From positions 434,001 through 498,000 of the forward strand of contig OX639991.1 of NCBI GenBank assembly GCA_951828585.1: a stretch of DNA of 64,000 nt. Direction: 5' to 3'. This DNA comes from Longimicrobiales bacterium (GTDB lineage Bacteria; Gemmatimonadota; Gemmatimonadetes; Longimicrobiales; Gaopeijiaceae). The notes under the pieces were generated by a model, which searched no databases, was not told the DNA's origin, and worked only from the letters and a program-made list of their open reading frames with translations. Shown one piece after another: positions 53,172 to 61,959 of this stretch (the first letter of the stretch is position 1; each line of letters begins with the position of its first letter). A program made the translations under genes and the position numbers.

Positions 53172-53617
53172 GAGCGCTTCCCGTCCCCGGGGCTCACACC
53201 CAGCAGCCCCGCAACTTTTCCCTGGACATCGATGATGATGCGCGCCTTGCGAAGTTCCTCGCGCAACCGCGCGTTCTCCCGCTCCAGCTTCCGCACCCTC
53301 TTCGCCTCACGCTTCCCGCCGGACGGCCTCGGGCCTCGCTTCTTCGCCAGCCTCCGCAGCGACCCTTCCCGCGCCGCCTTCCGCCACGACGACAAGTGCG
53401 AACTATACAGTCCTTCGCGCCGAAGCAGCTCTCCGATCTCGCCCGGTGTATCGCAGGCGTCCGCCTTCTCCACGATCGAAAGCTTGTACGCCGCCGTGAA
53501 CCGCCGCCGCGTCGTCTTCGCCGCAACCTCCGGATCCGGCCGGGCTGCCGCGCTTCGCTTGCCCTCCCCCGTGGAGAGGGGCGTTCCGTTCACCTTCATT
53601 CCTTCTCCTCGTGCCAT
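53168..53617 (-). CDS. IS3 transposase OrfA (second element)
   Basis: 149 residues. RRRFTAAYKLSIVEKADAC, then ELLRREGLYSSHLSSWRKAARE is the HTH that binds the ends; KLERENARLREELRKARIIID is the zipper. The N-terminal 30 residues may not be used; a start further in is possible. Confidence 0.82.
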   Translation of the reverse strand: MARGEGMKVNGTPLSTGEGKRSAAARPDPEVAAKTTRRRFTAAYKLSIVEKADACDTPGEIGELLRREGLYSSHLSSWRKAAREGSLRRLAKKRGPRPSGGKREAKRVRKLERENARLREELRKARIIIDVQGKVAGLLGVSPGDGKRS

Positions 53618-55585
53618 CGTTCAACTCTCTGCCTCGCCCTACTCTAATCTCTTTCTCCTCTCGTGTCTCGCGTGTGTTGGCAGAGAGGGCACCGTGCAAC
53701 TCGTCATGGCGGGCAACGACACCGAGGGGCTGCGCTACGGCGTGATCGAGACCCCGGAGAAGTATTGGCTCCGATGGAAGGAAGCCGATGCCCCTGACGC
53801 CGCCGCCGCCACCTCCCCCCTCCTCGCCGAACTCGGCCACCTCTGCACGCCCAGCCGCCTGCTCGAACTCATCCACGATTTCGTGGTCTTTGACGCCGGC
53901 GTCAAGAAGATCTGCCGTCACAACCAGTACTTCGGCGTGAAGGAGGCCCGGAAGCACGTCGGCCGGCGCGACGGCGGGATCATCTGGCACACCCAGGGCA
54001 GCGGCAAGAGCCTCACGATGGTGTGGCTGGCGAAGTGGATCCGCGAGCTCAAGGGCGTGGACGGCCGCGTGTTGATCGTCACCGACCGCACCGAGCTCGA
54101 CGAGCAGATCGAGATGGTCTTCAAGGGTGTGGACGAGGACATCTACCGCACGAAGAGCGGGGCCGATCTGGCGAAGGCGCTTCGCGACCCCGTCAACTCG
54201 CTGATCTGCTCGCTCGTTCACAAGTTCGGCAGCTCCGAGGAAGGCAACGTCGACCAATACGTGAGCGAACTCCGGAGCCACATCTCGGGTGGCCTGCGAC
54301 CGCCGGGCGAGATCTTCGTCTTCGTGGACGAGTGCCACCGGACCCAGTCGGGCAAGCTTCACAGGGCCATGAAGGCGATCCTCCCCGGCGCCACCCTGAT
54401 CGGGTTCACCGGAACGCCGCTGCTCAGAGCCGACAAGCAGCGCAGCATCGAGATCTTCGGCCCGTACATCCACACCTACAAGTACGACGAGGCGGTCGAC
54501 GACGGAGTGGTTCTGGATCTGAGGTACGAGGCGCGCGACATCGACCAGGACATCACCTCCGAGGCCAAGATCGACCAGTGGTTCGAGTCGAAGACCAAGG
54601 GATTGAGCGATCTGGCCCAGGCGCAGCTCAGGCAGAGGTGGGGGACCATGAAGAAGGTCACGAGCTCCCTGCCCCGAATCCGGGAGATCGCGGCCGACAT
54701 CCTGATGGACATGGAGACGCGGGACCGCCTGAAGAGCGGGCGCGGGAACGCCATGCTCGTATCGGACAGCGTCTACGCGGCCTGCCGCTTTTTCGAGGCG
54801 TTCAGCGAGACCGAACTGAAGGACAGATGTGCCATCGTCACCTCCTGCAGCCCGGCCGCTGGCGACATCAAGGGCGAGGAGACGGGCGAGAAGCTCACCG
54901 AGAGGCTCCTCAAGTTCGACACCTACCGGAAGATGCTCGCGGACTACTTCGACGAGCCTGCGGACAGGGCCATGCACCGGACCGAACAGTTCGAGCAGGA
55001 GGTCAAGCGGCGCTTCGTGAACGAGCCCGGGCAGATGAAGCTCCTGATCGTCGTGGACAAGCTGCTCACCGGCTTCGACGCCCCGCCGGCCACCTATCTC
55101 TACATCGACAAGAAGATGCAGGACCACGGTCTCTTCCAGGCGATCTGCCGCGTCAACCGTCTCGATGGGGAGGACAAGGAGTACGGCTACATCATCGACT
55201 ACAAGGACCTGTTCAAGTCGCTGGAGGGCGCGATCCAGGATTACACCGGCGAAGCGTTCGACGGCTACGACCGCGAGGACGTCAAGGGACTGCTGAAGGA
55301 TCGCCTGGAGCAGGGGCGGAAGCGGCTGGAGGAGACCCGCGAAGCGGTCAAGGCGCTCTGTGAACCCGTCGAGCCGCCCTACGACTCGGACGCGTACCGG
55401 CACTACTTCTGCCACGGCGGAAAGGGTCTCGCCGCCAACGAACGGAAGCGGCTCACCCTGTATCGTGCGGTTGCGGCCTTCGTGCGCGCATACGCCAACC
55501 TGGCCAACGAGATGATCGAGGCGGGCTACACATGCACCCACGCCTAGTCCAGCTCCGCGCGCCACACCTGCGACGGCGGTGGCGG

Positions 55586-55705
55586 CTACAGCGCCGCCCC
55601 CAGAGGCTGGTCGCCCAGATCCCCCGGCAACGGCCAGGACACTCCGGCATCCAGCGCCCGCCGGACATAACTGCCGACCGAGTCGACGCTGCCGACTTGA
55701 CTACT
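55586..55705 (-). pseudogene. IS21 IstA-like remnant
   Basis: VGSYVRRALDAGVSWPLPGDLGDQPLGAAL resembles the linker after the HTH of IS21 IstA proteins (YLRRAxxAGLSWPLPxxLDDxxLE). Short, with stops on both sides. The rest of 55548-55788 holds nothing recognised. Confidence 0.5.
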
Positions 55706-55788
55706 TTAGCGGGCTCCGACCACCTTTCGGTGGATCGGCACGGCTGTACCGAGGCAACCAACTCCCAATACGGTGGAGACCGCAGGGA

Positions 55789-56655
55789 ATGACCAAGACA
55801 CGCTTGACGAAGTACAGGGGTGACCTTAGCCCCGCTCAGATCGCACACGGCATAAACGCCGCGCGTCGAAACGCTCGTCGACTCGCGGACGATGCCAAGC
55901 TGCTTCTTGATTCAGGTCGCTACCCCACGGCCGCCGCAATCGCGGCACTATCCGTTGAGGAAAGCGGGAAATCCAGTGTGCTCCGAGGGCTCGCTCTTTC
56001 GCCGAACGTGGATGTGCGACGCAATGCCTGGAAGGATTATCGGTCGCACCGCAGCAAGAACGCAGCGTGGATACTCCCAGAGCTGGTTGCAAAGGGAGCA
56101 CGAGACCTTGATTCACTCAGGCTCGCAGCCGATTCTTCAGCGGAACACACTGCGATACTGGATCAACTCAAGCAGATCGGTTTCTACACCGATTGTTTGG
56201 GCGACGCGCATTGGAGTGAGCCGGCAAAGGTCATCGATGAGAACTTAGCGAGAAGCCTAGTCGGCATTGCCAACCTACTTGCACGTGAGGGGACAGTCAC
56301 GGAAAGAGAGATGGAACTCTGGGTGGAGCATATGCGGCCTGTTTACGGAGCACCGCCCATTTTGATGAACACCGCATTGTTGAATTGGTTTGCCGCGATG
56401 CGTCAGAACGGTTTGTGGGAGGACGGTGACATCGGCGTGGACGCGTTTGTTTGGGGCAAAGCCACGCTCCAGATGCTACTCGACTTCTGGGAGGGATTCG
56501 CGGCGTTTGTGGCCCGTGAGGGCGAGATCGTGACCAGCATCAACGCGCTCAGGCCACAACATTGGTTGGGAATCAGCGGAGTGGGTCGGCCCGGGTTCCA
56601 CCTGTATGGGGTGATCTGCACATGGTCACCGAGTGGCGGTCATGAACTGAGCTGA
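55789..56655 (+). CDS. AbiV family abortive-infection-like protein
   Basis: About 288 residues. The N-terminal helical motif IAHGINAARRNARRLADDAKLLLDSGRYPTAAAIAALSVEESGKSSVLRGL matches AbiV family proteins, known as phage-defence factors in lactococci; relatives occur in many defence islands. The rest is helical with no other recognised domain. The ATG at 55789 is supported by a weak GGGA. It follows hsdR and precedes a DUF4268 remnant. Confidence 0.75.
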   Translation: MTKTRLTKYRGDLSPAQIAHGINAARRNARRLADDAKLLLDSGRYPTAAAIAALSVEESGKSSVLRGLALSPNVDVRRNAWKDYRSHRSKNAAWILPELVAKGARDLDSLRLAADSSAEHTAILDQLKQIGFYTDCLGDAHWSEPAKVIDENLARSLVGIANLLAREGTVTEREMELWVEHMRPVYGAPPILMNTALLNWFAAMRQNGLWEDGDIGVDAFVWGKATLQMLLDFWEGFAAFVAREGEIVTSINALRPQHWLGISGVGRPGFHLYGVICTWSPSGGHELS

Positions 56656-56930
56656 GGGCAGAACTCGTCATCAACGGCCACGATGCCGATCACTACTTCG
56701 ATCTGCTCCACGCCGATCGGCAAGATGTGGAAGAGGAGCACGACTTCAGCGACGAGATGGACTGGTACAACCCCGCTGGTGTCCAGCAGGGGAACATCTA
56801 TTGGCGCCTTCCGACAGACTTTGGAGATCGGGAGCTGCGTACCGGCCAGTACCGCTGGCTGTTGGAACGGATCGAGGCGCTCCACCGCATCCTGGCACCT
56901 CGGGTGAAAGCGCTGCCGGTGCCAGAGTAG
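56622..56930 (+). pseudogene. DUF4268 fragment with in-frame stop
   Basis: From the ATG at 56622: MVTEWRS, a TGA where W is expected, then TELRAELVINGHDADHYFDLLHADRQDVEEEHDF, DEMDWYNP and YRWLLERIEALHRILAP. This fits the C-terminal DUF4268 domain often attached to restriction-related or nuclease proteins; the front of the gene is lost. The 5' part overlaps the AbiV 3' end. The next in-frame start is a GTG at 56727. Confidence 0.6.
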
Positions 56931-57081
56931 CGAGGTCGAGCAACGTTCCTCCAGATGACGTCAAGCTGCATCGACATTTCAACGGCCTGGCCAGCCGCGC
57001 CAGCAACGGAGTCACAAACGGGCCACGCGTAAACCCGGTTCGTCCACCGGATTCTGGCCCACCTCCGGTCAAATTGATCGA

Positions 57082-57549
57082 TCACCTACGGCCGCGCAAA
57101 TCGGCCCGGACCCTGGCATTCACCCAGTCAGCGATGTTGCCAACTGTCGCCGAAGTGATCTTCGCTGCTTGTACAAGATTGCCGGGCAGCCGGTAGAAGC
57201 CCGTGGTATGGTATTCGAACGCTTTTGCCTTGTAGTATGGACCGATCATGGTGATGATCTCGTCGGTACCGGGCTCTTCCAAGTTGTCGAGATCACCAGG
57301 GAACTGTGTTTTCGTCTGTCTCCTGCACTTGATCAGATCGTGCCCGATCTTCTTCAGGCTGCGTTCTGTGGCTCCAAGATTCACCAAGATCGACTTGTAA
57401 GCGAGTTCCAACGCATGTCCGATCAGGAACAAAAAGACCAAACTGACCGGTGATAGCCCTTCTTTCGTGACCAGGTGTTCTGCGGCTTCCGAGAATTCTT
57501 TTGCACGCCGCGCCAAGCCAGTGCCGGTGTTTCTTCGTGCTTCGCTCAT
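57082..57549 (-). CDS. HEPN-like helical protein
   Basis: 155 residues: LARRAKEFSEAAEHLV, LSPVSLVFLFLIGHALELAYKSILVNLGATERSLKKIGHDLIKCRRQ. The pattern (H-x-L-E-L-x-x-K-x-x-L, then GHDL) is that of HEPN-type domains common in defence and toxin systems. The usual RNase motif RxxxxH is not clearly present, so activity is uncertain. Stands alone between the AbiV and res genes. Confidence 0.55.
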   Translation of the reverse strand: MSEARRNTGTGLARRAKEFSEAAEHLVTKEGLSPVSLVFLFLIGHALELAYKSILVNLGATERSLKKIGHDLIKCRRQTKTQFPGDLDNLEEPGTDEIITMIGPYYKAKAFEYHTTGFYRLPGNLVQAAKITSATVGNIADWVNARVRADLRGRR

Positions 57550-57706
57550 ACGCCTTCCTTCTCTTGTTCACTATGCCAGCCTATCGGTTCGGCAAGACAC
57601 GGGTTCCACGCGATCTACACACACGCGAGTTCCTTGTACTGCCGGTGGCGCTTATCAAATCCGTCGAGCGCAGCGATGCTCCGCTTGACCGAATCCGCCC
57701 ACACCG

Positions 57707-60700
57707 TCACCCACCCCCCGCCAACAGCCGCTCGATATACCGCCCCCCGTCATCAGGAAACAGAATGTGCCGCCGCGCGAAGTCCTCCCGCGACCACCCC
57801 CCGTCCCCATACTTCGGCTTGAGATCGCCATACGACGTAGCCGACACGATGTACGAATCAAGCCTGACCCGCCCCCCCACCCCACTCCGCCGCGCGATCC
57901 CCTCCGCCAGCCCCGGCAGCCGCTCATGCAACCGCGCCTTCTCGTCCTCCTCGTACGCCTTCGCGTGCAGCATCCCATGAGGCTCGATGAACACGACCCG
58001 CTGCGCGTCGCCGGTGATCATCCACAGAATGAAGTCCGGGTAGAAGCCGCTGCCGCCGAGCGAGAATCCCACCCCTCGTCCCCGCCCCTGGTTCCGCAGC
58101 AGGAAGATCTGGGTGTCGGGGTGGCGCTGGCTGCCGTGGTCCCGCCAGTAGTCGCGCAGGTCGCTCACGAACCGTCTCTCGCTCTGGTTGAGCGGCGGGG
58201 GAGATATGGTCACCGGCGCGTCGGGGTCTTCGAGCAACAGCGGCTGGTATAGGTGCCGGTCGAAGTGGATGCGGAACAGGGCGCCGTGCTCCTGCTCGTA
58301 GAGTTTGTCCTGCTGCTCGATGAGCTCCTCGATCTTCTCGCGAAGTCCGATGTCGGCCTGTGGCACGCTGACGACGTAGTGCGATTGGCGGGGCGTGTCG
58401 GGTGTCGCCGCCTCCGCGGGATCAACGTTGAGCAGCAGATTGGGATCGTCCTCGTCCACCTCGCGGTAGTTCATGCGCTCGGCCTCCCACAGCCGCCGCT
58501 CGGTCGCCCAGCACCTGTCCGCGCACTTGCGGAGCACGGTGTGGACGATCTCCTGCAGGTCCTCGCGGTCGCGCCAGGCGCGGGGCTGGAAGATGTGGTC
58601 GTCGGCCGAGACCGTGACGTTCGCATTCTCGACGAACGACCGCAGCGCTCCGGGCCGGGGGACGGCCAGGGGACGCATGCCCTTGACGCGGCGGTGTTCG
58701 ATCAGGTCCAGGTACGCCTCCTCCCAGTCCACCAGCCCCAGCGGCAACTCGCCGGCGGCGCGGTCATGGCCGGTGGAGCCCTCGGTCGCGTGCGCGTTGG
58801 CCCCGCTCTCCCACGAGGACGCGCGCGTGGCGCGGTCGATCCGCACATGAGTCACGCCACTCGCGTCGAGCGTGAAGTTGGCGTCCGTCTCGAAGTCGCT
58901 GCCGTCGGGAACGGCGGGAACCACCAGCCCCCGGCCCAGAAAATCCTCGTTGGCCCGCACCGGCACCTTGAGCGGCACGGGATCCTGCGCCTCCAGGCCC
59001 TCGCGCTCCAGGTACTGCCGGAATTTGTTCATGTAGTCGGCGCGCAGGGCGAAGATGTTGAGGGTCTCCAGCAGGCCGACCTTGTCCGGGTGCGGGCCTT
59101 CGAGGTGCGTGCTGCGCTTGAGCGACATGCCCCTGCCCTTGAGCCTGACGCCGCGCCCGAAAAGCTGGATGATCTCGGAGCCCTCGCCCGTCCCCACGTT
59201 CATGAGCCCCATGTTCGACACGCGCCACGAGTTCCAGCCCTCGACGAACTTCTTGGCGCCGATCAGCACGTTGACGGTCGCCCCGGCGTCGTTGACCCGC
59301 CCGAACATGGACCCGCCCACGGCGTCCTCCTCCATGACGATCCCGGCGTCGGCCCTGAGCGCCAGCTTCTTGAACCTCGGAGTGTCGCCGATGTAGGTGA
59401 GGCCGAAGTAGTGGTCCGACCCGGCCGCCTTCAGCCCCAGCTCGCCGGGCGCGCCCCGGATGTCGCAGAGACGCAAGCCGCCCGGGCCGTCTGTGTGGAA
59501 GAAGGTCTTCAGAAGGTCGCGGTAGATCGCCTGGGGGGATCCGCCGGACTTGGCCAGCTCATCGAAGCGCCCGGCAAAGAGATCGACATTCCAGGCCGAG
59601 TAGAGACGCGATTCGCCCCGCAGGAGCCTCGCGATGGCGTCCTCGGCCCAGGCGGGCTCGCCCAGCACCCGGTGGAGGAAGAGCTGCACGTCGAGCACGT
59701 CGCTGGTGTCGCGCCGGTTGCGCCGGTAGACCGCATTGACGCTGCGTCCCACAAAGACCCACAGCGGCGGCTCCAGGTTGTAGGCGCGCAGCGCGGCCGC
59801 GTTGTCGCGGTGCGCGCAGAGCTGTTCGTGGAACGAGAGCAGGTTGCCGAGGAGGAGCCGGTCGGTGAGCTCGCGCGGCGGATCGGCGCCCGTGACGTTG
59901 AGGACGCGGAAGTCCTTCCCGAACCCGTCGCCATGGAAGTAGCGGTAGGAGTAGTCGAAGACGATGGACTTTCCGTAGTCGAGCGTGAGGCGGTTGTCGC
60001 CAGCCGCGGCCAGCGCCTGGCCGAAGGTTGCGCTGTATTCGAAGGTGAAGCCGCGCGCGGCCACGGCGTCCCGCACCGCTCGCCAAGCCTCGCCGCTCGC
60101 CCCGCGGTGCCCCTCGTCGACGAACACGAGATTGCGGTCGCCGAGCGCCTCCACCTCGATGCTGACGCCCGTCCCTTTCCCCTTCTTCCTCTCGACCAGC
60201 TTGGTGATCTCGGTCACCCGCACGGTCCGGCGGTGGCCCGCCAGCAGCCCGGTCTCCCCGAAGCGCGCCGACGGGATGCCCGAAGCCTCCATCTCGGCCA
60301 TGTGCTGGGCGCTCAGCCCCTCGTTGGGCGTGATCAGGATGATGTTGTCCAGCCCCTCGGCGCCCCCGTAGTGCAGGAACTGGAGGTAGTTGAGGTGCAT
60401 GATCAGCGTCTTGCCGCTCCCGGTGGCCATCCAGAACGCGAGCTTGTTCAGGTCGGCCGGGGTGATCTCCCTGACGGGATACGTAGGCGGCACCTTCTCG
60501 CGCACGTAGCGGTCGATGTCGCGGGCGAGCGCCTCCGGGGCCGCGGCCCGCCGGTCGAGGAAGAGTTCCGCGTAGAGCGCGGCCAGCTGCTGGAAGTACC
60601 GCAGGGTGATCGGCTCCCGCCGTCCCGCGTTCATGGACGCCAGGTGCCGCCTGACGTTGTCGTCGTAGCGGGCCAGGTCGCCGGGGGGAACCAGGCAGCC

Positions 60701-60886
60701 GTCCTCGCTCGCGATCTTGCGGCCCACGTGACTGCGTCCGTCGGCGTCGTACCCCTCGGCCGTCCCTTTCATCTTGTTGAACAGCGCCCGGTTGGACTTG
60801 AAGCCGAACTGCAGGTTGGCCCAGCCGAGAAGCATGAGCCGGGCTTCGAGCCGTTCGAGGGTCCGGGGCCGGGACGTGGGGGACAT
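57707..60886 (-). CDS. res: Type III restriction endonuclease-type helicase (Res-like)
   Basis: 1059 residues. Helicase motifs: Walker A MATGSGKTLIMHLNYLQF (about 155), LVFVDEGHRGASGE (DEAH variant DEGH), GAKKFVEGWNSWRVSNMG and IQLFGRGVRLKGRG. The C-terminus has a PD-(D/E)XK-like nuclease (YPDFILWM, then VVFIEPHGM). The arrangement matches large DEAD/DEAH restriction enzymes that act with a Mod methylase. The ORF is complete. Its mod gene is 18 bp upstream but is split by an IS1380-type element, so the nuclease may act without protection or be silent. Confidence 0.88.
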   Translation of the reverse strand: MSPTSRPRTLERLEARLMLLGWANLQFGFKSNRALFNKMKGTAEGYDADGRSHVGRKIASEDGCLVPPGDLARYDDNVRRHLASMNAGRREPITLRYFQQLAALYAELFLDRRAAAPEALARDIDRYVREKVPPTYPVREITPADLNKLAFWMATGSGKTLIMHLNYLQFLHYGGAEGLDNIILITPNEGLSAQHMAEMEASGIPSARFGETGLLAGHRRTVRVTEITKLVERKKGKGTGVSIEVEALGDRNLVFVDEGHRGASGEAWRAVRDAVAARGFTFEYSATFGQALAAAGDNRLTLDYGKSIVFDYSYRYFHGDGFGKDFRVLNVTGADPPRELTDRLLLGNLLSFHEQLCAHRDNAAALRAYNLEPPLWVFVGRSVNAVYRRNRRDTSDVLDVQLFLHRVLGEPAWAEDAIARLLRGESRLYSAWNVDLFAGRFDELAKSGGSPQAIYRDLLKTFFHTDGPGGLRLCDIRGAPGELGLKAAGSDHYFGLTYIGDTPRFKKLALRADAGIVMEEDAVGGSMFGRVNDAGATVNVLIGAKKFVEGWNSWRVSNMGLMNVGTGEGSEIIQLFGRGVRLKGRGMSLKRSTHLEGPHPDKVGLLETLNIFALRADYMNKFRQYLEREGLEAQDPVPLKVPVRANEDFLGRGLVVPAVPDGSDFETDANFTLDASGVTHVRIDRATRASSWESGANAHATEGSTGHDRAAGELPLGLVDWEEAYLDLIEHRRVKGMRPLAVPRPGALRSFVENANVTVSADDHIFQPRAWRDREDLQEIVHTVLRKCADRCWATERRLWEAERMNYREVDEDDPNLLLNVDPAEAATPDTPRQSHYVVSVPQADIGLREKIEELIEQQDKLYEQEHGALFRIHFDRHLYQPLLLEDPDAPVTISPPPLNQSERRFVSDLRDYWRDHGSQRHPDTQIFLLRNQGRGRGVGFSLGGSGFYPDFILWMITGDAQRVVFIEPHGMLHAKAYEEDEKARLHERLPGLAEGIARRSGVGGRVRLDSYIVSATSYGDLKPKYGDGGWSREDFARRHILFPDDGGRYIERLLAGGG

Positions 60887-60904
60887 GCGCGCGAACCCGT
60901 CCCG

Positions 60905-61959
60905 TCAGTCCGTCGCGGACGCGAACATCCGCTGCTTGAAGAGCGTGTCCAGCGGCCGGGCGCCCTTCACCATCGTGTCCCCGTTCATCCAGATGTCGTC
61001 GGCGCCCGCCGTCATGTCGTTGGCCTCGACGAAGTCCCGGTCCCGCTCCCGGTCCTCCGGCGTCCACCCCTCGGTGTTCCGCCAGATGACGACGGCTTCG
61101 CGCTTGTCGCGGGTGCGCCCCGTGTAGACGAGGTAGCGGCGGCCATCGTTGTCGTAAACGCGGCGGGTGCGTACCGCGAGACCCAGCAGGTAGTTGAAGG
61201 TCTCGGGGAGGTCGACCTGCACGTCCTCGCCGTCGGCGTTTCCGTTGAGCCGCAGCTTGTAGTCGAAGGGACGCTCCAGCCCCACCACGTTCAGAAGCGT
61301 CGCGCTCCCCTTGGTTTCCCACTGGAGCATGTAGCGCAGCATGTAGTCCTCGACGCCGAACAGATCCTCGTCCGGCCGCTCGAATTCGATGTTGTTCAGC
61401 GCGTCCTCGTAGCTCTCCAGGCGGAAGTACTTGATGATGCGGGGGCCGCGCTTCGCCTCCTCGGGGGTCGCCTCGCGAACCGCCTTGCCGTTCTTCCACT
61501 CGGGGGAGAAGGCGACCTTCTTGAGGCGGGGCATGAGCACGGTGTCGAAGTGGTCGCCCATCTCGACGAGGATGAACTTGCGGCGGCCGCCGTCCTCGCG
61601 GTTCAGGTTGATGACGGCGTGGCCGGTGGTGCCGGAGCCGGCGAAGTAGTCGAGGGTGGTGGAGGAGGCGTCAGACACAATCCGTACAGAATCCTCGACC
61701 GTGTGAACTGACTTCGGGTACAGATCGTCTCTCGACTTCAGGCCGAGGTTCGTCAGCCACTTCGTTCCATAGTCTCCAGCGATATAACGGGGATCGTCCC
61801 ACACGGTCTTGATCGCTGTCTCCGTCTGGGCCTTGTGAATCTGGATTTCACCAGACTTCGTTCTGTGGACACGAAGCAGGTCGCGAATGCCTTCAACGGT
61901 TTGACGGGCGTACCTCCATTTCCGCTCAAACCCCTTGGAGTCAACCGGATATACGCCTG
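60905..61959 (-). pseudogene. mod: Type III DNA methyltransferase (Mod-like), 3' portion
   Basis: Contains AGVYPVDSKGFERKWRYARQTVEGI, DWGL-independent middle parts, and the AdoMet motif TLDYFAGSGTTGHAVINLNRE (DxFxGSGTT). The C-terminal domain ends with FKQRMFAS. Everything N-terminal of AGVYPVD lies on the other side of the IS1380-type element (63721-64000 and beyond). An in-frame TTG inside the IS end could produce only a truncated protein without the DPPY motif. Co-oriented with res. Confidence 0.85.

Larger units (their letters stand above)
52100..53688 (-). mobile_element. IS3-family element within hsdR
   Basis: 1589 bp, inverted ends (TGCCAACGACGTTGAGACAC and TGCCAACACACGCGAGACAC, a few bases inside each end) and a GCACC duplication at 52095-52099 and 53689-53693. 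Encodes OrfA and OrfB on the minus strand, opposite to hsdR. It differs from the IS3 element at 25465 in sequence and in its ends. Confidence 0.83.
51560..55547 (+). pseudogene. hsdR: Type I restriction endonuclease R subunit interrupted by IS3
   Basis: The 5' part (51560-52099) has the HsdR N-terminal nuclease domain with RPDIVLYVNGIAIGVLELKRS (Asp and ExK). It is cut in FFST by an IS3 element, after which 53689-55547 resumes exactly (TVQLVMAGNDTEGLRYG) with helicase motifs: Walker A HTQGSGKSLTM, DEAH-type VFVDECHRTQ, GFTGTPLL, GFDAPP, and a C-terminal helical domain. 5-bp repeats (GCACC) flank the IS, so precise excision would restore the frame. The TTG at 51560 overlaps the previous stop and follows GGGAGG. 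Confidence 0.88.

Noticed and set aside
52305-55547. A 1080-residue ORF read as one protein
   Set aside because: Its first 460 codons are the antisense of the IS3 element; only the part after about 53,689 is HsdR.
56643-56645. TGA in the DUF4268 fragment as a possible Sec codon
   Set aside because: Relatives would have Trp here, there is no Cys-type redox motif, and the gene is already truncated.
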